A stretch of 64,000 nt of DNA from Dyella halodurans (GCF_026283925.1 NZ_JAPDPF010000003.1:310001-374000); one strand, 5' to 3'. Positions 1 to 8,949 are shown, counted from the first letter of the stretch. The notes: generated by a model from the sequence alone, not told the origin. Made by a program: numbers and translations.

Positions 1-81
1 CGAGTCCCCGGGAAGCGGCGCACGGGCAAAGACCTGGCCTGCAAAGAAAACCAGACACAACAACATCAGCAGGTGTTTCAT
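1..81 (-). CDS. Probable SCO-family copper protein, N-terminal part only
   Basis: Only the first 27 residues lie in the window; the gene runs off the left edge. They begin with a clear signal peptide (MKHLLMLLCL, hydrophobic core, cleavage near FARA) and continue APLPGDS. It is the third gene of the nirK-nirV operon, 9 bp after the nirV stop. A short exported protein starting with a 'LPGDS' mature end in this position is often an SCO/SenC-type copper chaperone that could metallate NirK, but the domain itself is not visible. The gene start and signal peptide are seen; the SCO identity is inferred from context. Confidence 0.45.
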   Translation of the reverse strand, partial: MKHLLMLLCLVFFAGQVFARAPLPGDS

Positions 82-90
82 CACAAATCC

Positions 91-861
91 TCAGTGCGAG
101 CGCGCACAACGGAAGCCCATCGAGCTGGTGGTATCAGAGGCTTTCAGCGCGGACAGCATGGCGACACGCATCAGGCTGGCGTAGTTCTCTTTCTGCTGCA
201 TGGTGAGCGCACCGGCGCCACAGAACTTCAACTTGTCGGCGCCATCCTGGTCCCGGCTATCGACGCCGACCAGCAAGGCATTGAAGTCGCCCACCCATTC
301 CCATACCAGGCCATTGAGATCGCTTACTCCATGCACGTCCGCCGCGCCGCCGATGGCGGGCAGCGGCGTGTTGGAAGGACGGCCGTACCATGCCAGTACG
401 CGCTCGCGCCATGCCGGGTCGTTGCGCGCATCGGCACGGTGGTCATCGGCCGCGGCCGCGTATTCCCACTCGTACCAACTCGGCAACCTGGCCTGCTCGC
501 TCTCGCAATAGGCTTGTGCGGCAAACCAGCTGATTTGCGTCACCGGTTGTGATGGCTGTGCTTCGCTGCCCAGCACATCGGCTGCTGCCCAGTGCGAAAG
601 GTAGCGACCGTCGGCAAAAATTCCCGCTACGCGGTCGCGGCGCCACTGTGGGTGCGTCTGCACGAAGGCGAGGAATTCCGCGTTGGTAACCGGCTCGGTG
701 CGCAGCTGGAACGGCTCGATGGTCACTGGTGCCGCCTTGCCATCGGCCGGCATCACGCTGGTGAACAGGCCGCCCGGCAGGGCGGCGTAGTTCGCCGCCG
801 CTGCCGGCAAGGAGAGCAACGCGCCGAGCATCAGTATCGGCAGACTGCGCAGCGCGTTCAT
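91..861 (-). CDS. nirV: NirV-like formylglycine-generating-enzyme (SUMF1) family protein
   Basis: A 256-residue exported protein with an N-terminal signal peptide ending around PAAAANYA. The rest is a SUMF1/FGE-sulfatase domain: 'EPVTNAEFLAFV' (about 57-68), 'PVTQISWFAAQAYC' (about 105-118), 'RLPSWYEWEYAA', 'GLVWEWVGDFN', and the C-terminal 'MGFRCAR'. NirV proteins are regularly encoded behind nirK. Their role is not established, but maturation or support of copper nitrite reductase has been suggested. The start is 2 bp from the nirK stop, so the two are translationally linked. The periplasmic location follows from the signal peptide. Confidence 0.85.
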   Translation of the reverse strand: MNALRSLPILMLGALLSLPAAAANYAALPGGLFTSVMPADGKAAPVTIEPFQLRTEPVTNAEFLAFVQTHPQWRRDRVAGIFADGRYLSHWAAADVLGSEAQPSQPVTQISWFAAQAYCESEQARLPSWYEWEYAAAADDHRADARNDPAWRERVLAWYGRPSNTPLPAIGGAADVHGVSDLNGLVWEWVGDFNALLVGVDSRDQDGADKLKFCGAGALTMQQKENYASLMRVAMLSALKASDTTSSMGFRCARSH

Positions 862-863
862 CG

Positions 864-2351
864 TCAGTGCCCCGCTGCCGCCGGCGCCGGCTGTGCGCGC
901 ACCTTGCTTACCTCCTCCGCACTGATCTGCCCGCCAGGATTGCCCCAGCTGTTGAGCACATAGGTGAGGATGTTGGCGACTTCGTCGTCGGTAAGCTGGC
1001 TCATCGGCGGCATCACCGAGTCGTAGTCCTTGCCGTTGACCGTGACCTTGCCCGTGCGGCCATGCAGCGGGATCGCAATCAGCTGCTCCTTGCTCTGCTT
1101 GGCCAGGTAATCGGACTTGGCGAGGGGAGGAAACACGTTAGGCAAACCTTCGCCGTTCGCCTGATGGCAGACCGAACAGGTACCGGCAAACAATTGCTGG
1201 CCGGCCTTGACCTGGTCATCCTTGCTCAAGGTGCCCGCTGCATTGGCCTTGGCCGCGACGCTGACCGCATGGAGGTTCGGCCCGGCGCGGTCGCCCAGGT
1301 AGACCGAATCGACTTCCTTGCCCGAGTAGATCGCCTTGTTTTCCGGGCCATCCACCTTGAGGATGCCCATCGCGCCCTTGTTGAAGGCGCGGAAGATCGA
1401 ATGGTCGACCAGTACATAGCTGCCCGGCACGTCCACGTGGAATTCCGCCATCATCGCGCCACCGGACGGAATCAGCGTGGTCTGCACGTTCTCCTGCGCG
1501 TGCTTGCCGCCTTCGTAGTAGACCTTGTCGAAGATCTCGCCGATCACGTGGAAACTCGACACCAGGTTCGGTCCGCCATTGCCCACGAACAGGCGCACGG
1601 TTTCGCCGGTCTTGGCGGTCAACGCGTTGTCGCCGGTCAGCGCGCCCTCGCGGCCGTTGAACAGCACGTAGGTCGGATGCTCATCGATCGCCTTGTCCAT
1701 ATCGAACGGCTGGTGACCCTTCTCGCGGTACTTGCCCGTCGTATAGAAGTCGCCCTGCATGACGTAGTACTCGTGGTCCACCTTCGGCAAGCCTTCCGGC
1801 GGCTCCACCAGGATCAGGCCATACATGCCGTTGGCGATGTGCATGCCCACCGGCGCCGTGGCGCAGTGGTAGACGTAGATGCCGGCGTTGAGCGCCTTGA
1901 AGGTGAATTGCGACTCGTGCCCCGGCGCGGTGAAGCTTGACGCCGCGCCGCCGCCCGGGCCGGTGACGCCGTGCAGGTCGATGTTGTGCGGCATCTTGTT
2001 GTCAGGGGCATTCTTCAGATGGAACTCCACCGTGTCGCCCTGGCGCACGCGGATGAAGCTGCCTGGCACCGTGCCGCCGAAGGTCCAGTAGGTATAGGTG
2101 ACACCCTCGGAAATCGGCATCTCCTTCTCGACCACCTCGAGGTCGACGATCACCTTGGCCGGCGTCTTGCGATTCAGCGGTGGCGGCACGTTCGGCGGTA
2201 TGCCGAGCACCGCGTGGATCGGCTCGCCCTGCGGCGGACCGAGGTCGCCCGGCACTCCGGCTGGCGCGCCGCCCGGGGCGGCGCCGGCGGCGGCGACCGT
2301 GCCCGAAAGCAAGCTGGCGGCAATCAGGAACGTGGACAGTAATCGTGACAT
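864..2351 (-). CDS. nirK: Copper-containing nitrite reductase with C-terminal cytochrome c domain
   Basis: It reduces nitrite to nitric oxide in the periplasm. The 495-residue protein has a signal peptide (1-25) and two cupredoxin domains. Type-1 copper ligands are H122, C163, H171 and M176; type-2 ligands are H127, H162 and H317. The usual catalytic Asp and His fall at D125 and H268. From about 385 there is a class-I cytochrome c domain with CSVCH heme attachment (392-396) and a Met-rich axial-ligand stretch (MPPM, 447-450). The ATG at 2351 is preferred over an upstream in-frame start because it has an AGGGAGAAG ribosome site and directly begins the signal peptide. First gene of nirK-nirV-SCO?, with an FNR-type promoter upstream. 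The fused cytochrome probably feeds electrons to the type-1 copper. Confidence 0.95.
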   Translation of the reverse strand: MSRLLSTFLIAASLLSGTVAAAGAAPGGAPAGVPGDLGPPQGEPIHAVLGIPPNVPPPLNRKTPAKVIVDLEVVEKEMPISEGVTYTYWTFGGTVPGSFIRVRQGDTVEFHLKNAPDNKMPHNIDLHGVTGPGGGAASSFTAPGHESQFTFKALNAGIYVYHCATAPVGMHIANGMYGLILVEPPEGLPKVDHEYYVMQGDFYTTGKYREKGHQPFDMDKAIDEHPTYVLFNGREGALTGDNALTAKTGETVRLFVGNGGPNLVSSFHVIGEIFDKVYYEGGKHAQENVQTTLIPSGGAMMAEFHVDVPGSYVLVDHSIFRAFNKGAMGILKVDGPENKAIYSGKEVDSVYLGDRAGPNLHAVSVAAKANAAGTLSKDDQVKAGQQLFAGTCSVCHQANGEGLPNVFPPLAKSDYLAKQSKEQLIAIPLHGRTGKVTVNGKDYDSVMPPMSQLTDDEVANILTYVLNSWGNPGGQISAEEVSKVRAQPAPAAAGH

Positions 2352-2379
2352 GCGCTTCTCCCTGTGAATCCTTGTGCTC

Positions 2380-2420
2380 AGGATAGGCAGGGGCTTTTTT
2401 CGCCGATTGACTTGCGTCAG
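2380..2420 (-). promoter_or_regulatory. FNR/DNR-type promoter of nirK
   Basis: An imperfect FNR-family half-site pair, TTGAC-TTGC-GTCAG, occupies 2407-2420. On the minus strand a -10-like TATCCT lies at 2385-2380. With a start near 2372-2375 the box centre is about 39-41 bp upstream, the classical class-II activator position. This predicts oxygen- or NO-dependent activation of nirK by the Fnr/Anr protein encoded just upstream or by a DNR relative. The sequence and spacing are seen; binding is inferred. Confidence 0.65.
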
Positions 2421-2477
2421 AGCAAATGTAGACAGCGCTGCAATGCGGCAACCTGCCACAGGAGTCGCTGTGGACGG

Positions 2478-3245
2478 TCAGCTCAGTCCGGCCACGCTGC
2501 TGCGGGCCAGGCATTGAAGGCCGGCCCGGTCACGCAGGGTTACCGCCCTGCCCTCGATGTCGATCAGCCCCTGGCTGCGGAAGCGGCCGAGCACCCGGCT
2601 CACGGTCTCGGCCGCCAGGCGCAGATAGTTCGCGATATCGCTGCGCGCCATGCTCAGGCGGAAGTGCACGCCGGAGAATCCACGCGCCTCGTAACGGTCG
2701 CCAAGGTCGATCAGAAACGCTGCCATGCGCTCGTCCGCGCTGTAGTCGCCGGCCAGCAGCCTCGCCGAACCCAACTCCCTGCTGAGCAGGCGGAACAGAT
2801 GCTGTTGCAAGGCCGGCATGCGCCCGGCCAGTGCACTCATGGCCGGAAACGAGAAGCGGCAGAACTGCGCCGACTCCAGCGCAACGGCTTCGCACGGAAA
2901 ACGATCGGGGTAGATGGCGTTGAGGCCGATTACCTCACCAGGCAGATAGAAGCCCAGCACTTGTTCACGCCCTTCCTTGTCCACCACGCACGTTTTCACC
3001 GCGCCTGCGCGCACCGCGTAGATGGCACGGAAGGGATCGCCGGTGCGGAAGATATGCGCGCCCTGCCGATAGGGACCGACATGCTCGACCAGGCAATGCA
3101 GGTCGGAAAGTTCGGGCTTGCCGTAACCTACCGATAGGCAGGCATCAGCAAAGGCGCAGGTGCTGCAGAAATGGATCTCGTCGCCGTCATCCGCGATGGG
3201 GTTGCGCCAGTGGATCAGCTGGCCATGCGATTTTTCGGCAGACAT
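2478..3245 (-). CDS. Fnr/Anr-type Crp-family oxygen-sensing regulator
   Basis: A 255-residue transcription factor of the Crp/Fnr family. The N-terminal cysteine cluster C27-x2-C30-x5-C36, with a fourth Cys in 'RFPCEA', matches the [4Fe-4S] ligands of FNR/ANR. A cyclic-nucleotide-type beta-roll follows, then a C-terminal helix-turn-helix ('DIANYLRLAAETVSRVLGRF') with the E..SR recognition pattern that reads TTGAT. The ATG at 3245 is chosen over a GTG three codons upstream because AGGGG lies 8 bp before it. It follows hemN by 27 bp and is probably co-transcribed from the FNR box upstream of hemN, giving autoregulation. Likely targets in the window are nirK and hemN. Confidence 0.9.
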   Translation of the reverse strand: MSAEKSHGQLIHWRNPIADDGDEIHFCSTCAFADACLSVGYGKPELSDLHCLVEHVGPYRQGAHIFRTGDPFRAIYAVRAGAVKTCVVDKEGREQVLGFYLPGEVIGLNAIYPDRFPCEAVALESAQFCRFSFPAMSALAGRMPALQQHLFRLLSRELGSARLLAGDYSADERMAAFLIDLGDRYEARGFSGVHFRLSMARSDIANYLRLAAETVSRVLGRFRSQGLIDIEGRAVTLRDRAGLQCLARSSVAGLS

Positions 3246-3272
3246 TACCAACACCCCTGTTTGCTTTGCCTT

Positions 3273-4673
3273 TCAGATCGTGCGCGAGTAGCGCGACAAT
3301 TCGGATGGACGACGAAGATAGGCGTCGAAGCACATCGCGATATTGCGCAACAGCAGGCGCCCCCGCGGCGTCACCTGGATGCTTCGGCGATCCAGCACGA
3401 TCAGGCCATCCGTGGCCAAGCCATCGAGGCGCTCCAACTCGCTGGCAAAGTATTCGGCGAAGTCCAGCCGATGGCGTTCGCTGAAGGCGGCCAGATCCAA
3501 CGCGCCGTGGCACATCAGCTCGCTGATGACGGCACGGCGGGCACGGTCGTCCTCGTCGAGCATCAGGCCGCGTGCTATCGGCAGGCGACCGTTGTCCAGC
3601 GCCGCGTAGTAGCCGGTGAGGTCGCGCGCGTTCTGGCTGTAACTATCGCCGATGCGGCTGATGGCGCTGACGCCCAGCCCGATGATGTCGCAATCGCCAT
3701 GGGTGGAATAGCCCTGGAAATTGCGTTGCAGCGTGCCGGCGCGTTGCGCACGCACAAGCTCGTCGTCCGCCCGAGCGAAATGATCCATGCCAACGTAGAT
3801 GTAGCCGGCACCGCACAGCTTTTCCAGCGCGCGACCGAACAAGGCCAGGCGCGTCGCGGGGTCGGGAAGGTCGTCGGCTTCGATCTGCCGCTGCGCCCGG
3901 AACAGGTTAGGCAGATGGGCATAGCCGTACACTGCTACGCGGTCAGGCGCCAACGTGATTACTTCGTCCAGCGTGCGCTCGAATCCTTCCAGCGATTGCC
4001 GCGGCAATCCATAGATCAGATCGACGCTGGCCGAGCCAAACCCCGCTTCGCGTGCCGCGACCAAGACCTCGCGGGTCTGCTCCACGCTCTGGATGCGATT
4101 CACCGCCGCCTGCACCACGGGGTCGAAGTCCTGGATGCCTACCGAGATGCGGTTGAAACCCAGCGCTCCCAGCCCCCGCACGTAGTCGCCATCGGCAAAA
4201 CGCGGATCGATCTCGATACCGTATTCGCGCGCGCCATGCCGGTCATGGCAGAAATGGTCTTCCAGGCATTCGACCAGCGCGGCCATGCGCGGCAGATCGA
4301 GGAAGTTCGGCGTGCCGCCGCCGAAATGCAGCTGGCGCAGCGGGCGATCCCGATCGAACATCGGCGCGATCAGCGCCACTTCACGTTGCAGGCGCTGCAG
4401 ATAGTGATCCGCCTTTGCCATGTCGCGAGTAATGACGCGCGTGCAGCCGCAGTAGAAACAAGGACTGAGGCAGAACGGCACATGCACATACAGCGACAGC
4501 GGGCGCGGCATCGGTTCTTCGTTCGACCATCGGGCTGCCTCGCGCAGCGCCGCTTCGCCGAAGTCCACATGGAACTGGGGCGCCGTCGGATAACTCGTGT
4601 AACGCGGCCCCGCCACGTCGTAGCGCGCGACGAGCTGCGCGTCAAATTCAGGAGCGTTCGTGATAGTGCGCAT
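3273..4673 (-). CDS. hemN: Oxygen-independent coproporphyrinogen III oxidase (radical SAM)
   Basis: It decarboxylates coproporphyrinogen III to protoporphyrinogen IX without oxygen, in the cytoplasm. The radical-SAM cluster motif is C68-LSP-C72-FY-C75-G-C77, preceded by 'GPRYTSYPTAPQF', and the C-terminal HemN domain is complete (466 residues). An in-frame ATG exists at 4694, but no ribosome site precedes it and the FNR-box/-10 geometry places transcription start at or next to the ATG at 4673. This also gives an N-terminus closer in length to E. coli HemN. I therefore annotate the shorter form, probably leaderless. It is upstream of the fnr-like gene and supplies heme for anaerobic respiration, including the NirK cytochrome domain. 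Confidence 0.93.
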   Translation of the reverse strand: MRTITNAPEFDAQLVARYDVAGPRYTSYPTAPQFHVDFGEAALREAARWSNEEPMPRPLSLYVHVPFCLSPCFYCGCTRVITRDMAKADHYLQRLQREVALIAPMFDRDRPLRQLHFGGGTPNFLDLPRMAALVECLEDHFCHDRHGAREYGIEIDPRFADGDYVRGLGALGFNRISVGIQDFDPVVQAAVNRIQSVEQTREVLVAAREAGFGSASVDLIYGLPRQSLEGFERTLDEVITLAPDRVAVYGYAHLPNLFRAQRQIEADDLPDPATRLALFGRALEKLCGAGYIYVGMDHFARADDELVRAQRAGTLQRNFQGYSTHGDCDIIGLGVSAISRIGDSYSQNARDLTGYYAALDNGRLPIARGLMLDEDDRARRAVISELMCHGALDLAAFSERHRLDFAEYFASELERLDGLATDGLIVLDRRSIQVTPRGRLLLRNIAMCFDAYLRRPSELSRYSRTI

Positions 4674-4680
4674 GCGCGGC

Positions 4681-4724
4681 AGTATCGCCGTCATGCTCGT
4701 GGGCCAAATTGATGGCGATCAATT
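4681..4724 (-). promoter_or_regulatory. Perfect FNR box and -10 element of hemN
   Basis: TTGAT-GGCG-ATCAA (4709-4722) is an exact FNR consensus and extends to the palindrome AATTGAT-N4-ATCAATT (4707-4724). On the minus strand a GATACT hexamer at 4686-4681 is a plausible -10. The centre of the box is 42.5 bp from the A of the ATG at 4673, as expected for a class-II FNR promoter whose transcript starts at the initiation codon. Confidence 0.8.
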
Positions 4725-4785
4725 CGCTGCGGCAATACGCGCCCAAACGCCGCGGCGACCTCACGGTAGCCGCGGCGGCCAGCTG

Positions 4786-5772
4786 TCAGCGCTTGAGCGG
4801 TGCGACAACTTGTTCGATGGCACCGAAGATCGACGCGCCCGCCTGGTCGGTGACATCAATACGCAGGCTGTCGCCGAACTTGAGGAACGGCGTGCTCGGC
4901 TTGCCGTCGCGCAGCGTTTCCACGGTGCGCTGCTCGGCCAGGCACGAGGCGCCCTTGCTGGTGTCTTCGTTGGCGATGGTGCCGGAGCCGACGATGGTGC
5001 CGGCGGTCAACGGCCGCGTCTTGGCCGCGTGTGCCACCAGCTCGGCAAAGCTGAATTGCATGTCGACGCCGCATTCCGCCTCGCCGAACCACTTGCCGTT
5101 GAGCCAGGTGCGCATCGGGAGGTGCAGCTTCTCGCCTTGCCAGGCGTCACCCAGCTCGTCCGGCGTCACCAGCACGGGCGACAGCGCCGAGCGCGGCTTG
5201 GACTGCAGAAAACCGAAGCCCTTGGCCAGTTCGCCCGGAATCAGGCCGCGCAACGAGACGTCGTTGATCAAGCCGACCAGCTGAATATGTTCAGCGGCCT
5301 GCGCCGGCGTGGCAGCCATCGGCACGTCGTCGGTCACCACCACCACCTCGGCTTCCAGGTCGATGCCGTAGTCTTCGCTGGGCACCACTACCGGGTCGCG
5401 CGGCCCAAGGAAACCGGCGCTGGTCGCCTGGTACATCAACGGATCGGTATAGAACGACTCCGGCACCTCGGCGCCACGGGCGCGACGCACGCGCTCGACG
5501 TGGGGCAGATAGGCACTGCCGTCGACAAACTCGTAGGCGCGCGGCAGCGGCGAGGCCAGGGCCGTCGGGTCGAGCGCAAACGCGCCGCTCGCGTTGCCGG
5601 CGTTGAGGTCTTCCGACAAAGCGTTGAGGCGTGGCGCGACATTCGACCAGTCGTCCAGCGCGGCCTGCATCGTCGGCGCGATACCAGTCGCCTTGACCGC
5701 CTGCTTCAAATCGCGGCTGACGACCACCAGCGTACCGTCGCGACCGCCTTCCTTCAGAGAACCGAGTTTCAT
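4786..5772 (-). CDS. fahA: Fumarylacetoacetase family hydrolase
   Basis: A 328-residue FAH-family enzyme that should cleave fumarylacetoacetate to fumarate and acetoacetate, the last step of tyrosine degradation. Visible family signatures are 'DYGIDLEAEVVVVTDDVP' (metal-binding acidic residues), 'GLINDVSLR', 'LQSKPRSALSPVLVTPDEL' and 'GTIVGSGTIANEDTSKGASCLAEQR'. A GGAG site lies upstream of the ATG. It is on the same strand as hmgA, which ends 92 bp upstream, and probably forms an operon with it. Maleylacetoacetate isomerase, the step in between, is not encoded here. Confidence 0.9.
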   Translation of the reverse strand: MKLGSLKEGGRDGTLVVVSRDLKQAVKATGIAPTMQAALDDWSNVAPRLNALSEDLNAGNASGAFALDPTALASPLPRAYEFVDGSAYLPHVERVRRARGAEVPESFYTDPLMYQATSAGFLGPRDPVVVPSEDYGIDLEAEVVVVTDDVPMAATPAQAAEHIQLVGLINDVSLRGLIPGELAKGFGFLQSKPRSALSPVLVTPDELGDAWQGEKLHLPMRTWLNGKWFGEAECGVDMQFSFAELVAHAAKTRPLTAGTIVGSGTIANEDTSKGASCLAEQRTVETLRDGKPSTPFLKFGDSLRIDVTDQAGASIFGAIEQVVAPLKR

Positions 5773-5864
5773 GCCTTTGCTCCATAGGCTGCGCTCAGCG
5801 ACAGCCGTTCACATCTTTGATTCGGATGACCCACGCCACCCGGGGATGGGTCGTTTGACAGCGC

Positions 5865-7163
5865 TCAGCCGCCAGTGAAGTGCTTGCGGATGCCCTGCCA
5901 GCATTCGTAGTAGTTGCCCTGCAGCTGCGGCGCTTCCAGTGCCTGTCTGGTCGGATGGATCACGCGACGCGTCTCGAACATGAAGGCCATGGTGCCGGTG
6001 ATCACGTCAGGCTTGGACAGATCCGCCGTCGAGGCCTTTTCGAACGTCGCCGCATCCGGCCCATGCCCGCTCATGCAATTGTGCAGCGAAGCGCCGCCGG
6101 GCACGAAGCCCTCGGCCTTCGCATCGTAGGCGCCGGTGATCAGGCCCATGAACTCGCTGGCGATATTGCGGTGGAACCACGGCGGGCGGAACGTGTGCTG
6201 CGCCACCAGCCACCGCGGCGGGAAGATCACGAAGTCCATATTGCTCACCCCAGGCGTGTCGCTAGGCGCATGCAGCACCAGGAAAATGCTCGGGTCCGGA
6301 TGGTCGTAGCTGATCGAGCCAATGGTGTTGAAGCGGCGCAGGTCGTATTTGTACGGCGCATAGTTGCCGTGCCAGCCGACCACGTCGAGCGGCGAATGAT
6401 CGATGGCCGCACGCCACAGCTCGCCCTGGAATTTCGCAATCAGCTCGAACTGGCCTTCCACATCCTCATAGGCGGCCACCGGCGTGAGGAAATCGCGCGG
6501 ATTGGCCAGGCCATTGCTGCCGAGCGGACCGAGGTCGGGCAGGCGCAACATGGCGCCGAAGTTTTCGCACACGTAGCCACGCGCCGATTCGTCCAGCAGC
6601 TCGACGCGGAAGCGCACGCCGCGCGGAATCACCGCGATTTCCAGCGGCTCCAGCTCGATGACGCCCAGTTCGGTGGCCAGGCGCAGGCGGCCCAGCTGCG
6701 GCACGATCAGCAGCTCACCGTCGGCGTCGTAGAAGAAGCGCCCCTGCATCGAACGGTTGGCGGCGTAGATGTGGATGCCCACGCCCGACTGGTCCGCCGC
6801 ACTGCCGTTGCCGGCCAGGGTGACCAGGCCGTCGATAAAGTCGGTCGGCTCGCTCGGCAGCGGCCAGGGATCCCAGCGCAACTGGTTGGGCGTAGCGGGG
6901 GCGTCGCCAAAACGGTTGTGAAAGCGGCCCGGCGGCATCGCCTCGAACGGGTGATGCATTGCGGCGGGGCGAATGCGATACAGCCAACTGCGACGATTGC
7001 TATGCCGGGGGGCGGTAAACGCCGTGCCCGATAGCTGTTCGGCATACAGGCCGTGGGCGACCCGCTGCGGCGAGTTCTGCCCCTCCGGCAGCACGCCAGG
7101 CAGCGCCTCGGTGGCGAATTCATTGGCGAAACCGGACTGGTACTGCTGCTTGCTGGCTGACAT
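5865..7163 (-). CDS. hmgA: Homogentisate 1,2-dioxygenase
   Basis: A 432-residue non-heme iron dioxygenase that opens the ring of homogentisate to maleylacetoacetate. Recognisable parts are '[16 protein letters not shown]' at the N-terminus, 'PRGVRFRV', '[13 protein letters not shown]', '[18 protein letters not shown]' carrying His/Glu iron ligands, and '[17 protein letters not shown]' with the last His ligand. Length and ends match the family. GCGGAG precedes the ATG. It is followed by fahA and divergent from a small membrane protein gene; hpd lies 0.6 kb away. Confidence 0.96.
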   Translation of the reverse strand: MSASKQQYQSGFANEFATEALPGVLPEGQNSPQRVAHGLYAEQLSGTAFTAPRHSNRRSWLYRIRPAAMHHPFEAMPPGRFHNRFGDAPATPNQLRWDPWPLPSEPTDFIDGLVTLAGNGSAADQSGVGIHIYAANRSMQGRFFYDADGELLIVPQLGRLRLATELGVIELEPLEIAVIPRGVRFRVELLDESARGYVCENFGAMLRLPDLGPLGSNGLANPRDFLTPVAAYEDVEGQFELIAKFQGELWRAAIDHSPLDVVGWHGNYAPYKYDLRRFNTIGSISYDHPDPSIFLVLHAPSDTPGVSNMDFVIFPPRWLVAQHTFRPPWFHRNIASEFMGLITGAYDAKAEGFVPGGASLHNCMSGHGPDAATFEKASTADLSKPDVITGTMAFMFETRRVIHPTRQALEAPQLQGNYYECWQGIRKHFTGG

Positions 7164-7307
7164 GGAAGCTCCGCGATCTGTCCGCTAGGGCGGTGTCATG
7201 CACGACGCCGCACGATCCTATTACTCTTGCCTGTGACTGCTGGCCCGCCTCGTTCAAGGGAAGAGGCGTTGTTGTTCATTCATTGCAACGACACCAAAGG
7301 AAACCAC

Positions 7308-7703
7308 ATGTCCGACTCATTCTCGTCACTCGGTCAAGCTACTGCCGTCCCCTCGATCAAGGACCTCAGCCAGCCACTCGCCTCAGGCAAGGGGTGGATG
7401 AAGTTCGTCGGCATTGTGTCCATCATCCATGGGGCCCTTATCGCCCTCTCCATTATCGGCCTGGTCATCGCCTGGCTGCCGATCTGGATGGGCTTGCTGC
7501 TGATGCGCTCGGCCAACGCCATCGAACGCGCCCAGCTCAGCGGCGATGCCGACGCCTTGAAGGAATCACTCGCCAAGCTGCGCACCTATTTCGTGGTCCT
7601 GGGCGTGCTCATCCTCGTCGGCATCGTCATCTCGGCGGTCTACTTCATGTTCTTTGGTGCAATGATCGCCACCATGATCAGGAATGGAAGCTTTCCGCAC
7701 TGA
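7308..7703 (+). CDS. Small DUF5362-like membrane protein
   Basis: A 131-residue protein with about 40 soluble N-terminal residues, a hydrophobic segment (about 42-67, broken by P/W), a charged amphipathic stretch ('RSANAIERAQLSGDADALKESLAKLR'-type helix) and a second long hydrophobic segment (about 98-123). This layout fits the DUF5362 family of unknown function. The ATG at 7308 has an AAAGGAAA ribosome site; an upstream in-frame start has none. It lies between hmgA and hpd but runs in the opposite direction, so a link to tyrosine degradation is uncertain. Confidence 0.75.
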   Translation: MSDSFSSLGQATAVPSIKDLSQPLASGKGWMKFVGIVSIIHGALIALSIIGLVIAWLPIWMGLLLMRSANAIERAQLSGDADALKESLAKLRTYFVVLGVLILVGIVISAVYFMFFGAMIATMIRNGSFPH

Positions 7704-7714
7704 TCGTTGCCAGT

Positions 7715-7741
7715 ACGGTGGCCGCCCACGGCGGCCACCGT
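7715..7741. terminator. Perfect 12-bp hairpin between convergent genes
   Basis: ACGGTGGCCGCC-CAC-GGCGGCCACCGT sits between the stop codons of the DUF5362-like gene and hpd. It has no T-tract, so it is probably a bidirectional transcription barrier or 3' stabilising hairpin rather than a classical intrinsic terminator. Confidence 0.6.
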
Positions 7742-7750
7742 GCCAGCGCC

Positions 7751-8845
7751 TTACAGCACGCCGCGCTTCATCTGGTCGCGCTCGATCGACTCAAACAGCG
7801 CCTGGAAGTTGCCCTCGCCAAAGCCCTCGTTGCCCTTGCGCTGGATGATCTCGAAGAAGATCGGGCCGATATTGTTCTGCGTGAAGATCTGCAGCAACTT
7901 GCGCTGCTTGGTCTCCGGGTCGGCGTCGATCAGGATCTTGTTCTTCGCCAGGCGCGGCACGTCCTCGCCATGGTTCGGAATGCGCAGGTCGATCACTTCG
8001 AAGTAGGCGTCCGGCGTATCGAGGAAGCTCACGCCCTTGGCGCGCATCGCTTCGACCGTGTCGTAGATATTGTCGGTGAAGCAGGCGATGTGCTGGATGC
8101 CTTCGCCGTGGTACGCATCGAGATACTCGTTGATCTGCGACTTCGGATCGCTCGATTCATTGAGGGGGATGCGCACGATGCCGTCCGGCGCGGTCATCGC
8201 CTTGGACACCAGGCCGGTCTTGGCACCCTTGATGTCGAAGTAGCGGATCTCGCGGAAATTGAACAGGCGCTCGTAGTAATCCGACCACTTCTGCATGTTG
8301 CCGAAGTAGAGGTTGTGGGTCAGGTGATCGATGAAGGTGAGACCGAAGCCCGCCGGATGCTGGTCAACGCCCGGGATCGGCTCGTAGTCGCCGTCATAGA
8401 TGCTGCCCTTGGCGCCGTAACGGTCGACCAGGTAGAGCATGCAGTCACCGATGCCCTTCACCACCGGCGCATTCACTGCCTTGGTCTCGGCCTTCTCCGT
8501 GATCGCCTCGCCACCATTGCCAAGCACCGTGCCCAGGACCTCGGCAGCGGGCTTCTGGAAGCGAATGGCAAAGCCGGCCGCACAGGGGCCATGCGCCTTG
8601 GCGAAGTCAGCCGCGAACGATTCGGGATCCTCGTTGACCAGGATGTTGACGTCGCCCTGGCGGTACACCGTGATCGGACGGGACTTGTGCTTGAGTACGG
8701 CAGTGAAGCCCATGTTCTTGAACAGCGTATGCAATTCATGGGCACGGCCCGCGGGAGCGGCGAATTCGACGAACTCGAAGCCGTTAATGCCCATGGGGTT
8801 TTCGAAGGTGGTGACCTGCATGCCAAGATTGGGCTGCGCGCTCAT
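7751..8845 (-). CDS. hpd: 4-Hydroxyphenylpyruvate dioxygenase
   Basis: A 364-residue enzyme converting 4-hydroxyphenylpyruvate to homogentisate, the substrate of HmgA in this window. It contains two VOC modules. The C-terminal module holds the iron ligands: 'FIDHLTHNLYFG' (His), 'GIQHIACFTDNIYDTVEAM' (His) and 'IFFEIIQRKG' (Glu). The C-terminal helix 'GFGEGNFQALFESIERDQ' closes the active site. AGGAG lies 6 bp before the ATG. It is divergent from the MarR gene, which is its probable regulator. Confidence 0.96.
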   Translation of the reverse strand: MSAQPNLGMQVTTFENPMGINGFEFVEFAAPAGRAHELHTLFKNMGFTAVLKHKSRPITVYRQGDVNILVNEDPESFAADFAKAHGPCAAGFAIRFQKPAAEVLGTVLGNGGEAITEKAETKAVNAPVVKGIGDCMLYLVDRYGAKGSIYDGDYEPIPGVDQHPAGFGLTFIDHLTHNLYFGNMQKWSDYYERLFNFREIRYFDIKGAKTGLVSKAMTAPDGIVRIPLNESSDPKSQINEYLDAYHGEGIQHIACFTDNIYDTVEAMRAKGVSFLDTPDAYFEVIDLRIPNHGEDVPRLAKNKILIDADPETKQRKLLQIFTQNNIGPIFFEIIQRKGNEGFGEGNFQALFESIERDQMKRGVL

Positions 8846-8902
8846 GGGAATCTCCTGGTTGATCTAAGACTCAATGGCCCTACGCCTAAGCGTGCGACCA
8901 TC

Positions 8903-8949
8903 CATATAAGATGAGCGTTATAGTTACATATGAAACCATTTGCAAGGAG
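8903..8949. promoter_or_regulatory. hpd-marR divergent control region; ribosome site of marR
   Basis: The only AT-rich stretch between the two genes holds CATATAA (8903-8909), TTATAG (8918-8923) and CATATG (8927-8932), an imperfect inverted arrangement suited to a MarR dimer. AAGGAG at 8944-8949 lies 10 bp before GTG 8960 and fixes the marR start there, which leaves these sites upstream of the coding sequence. Confidence 0.5.
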
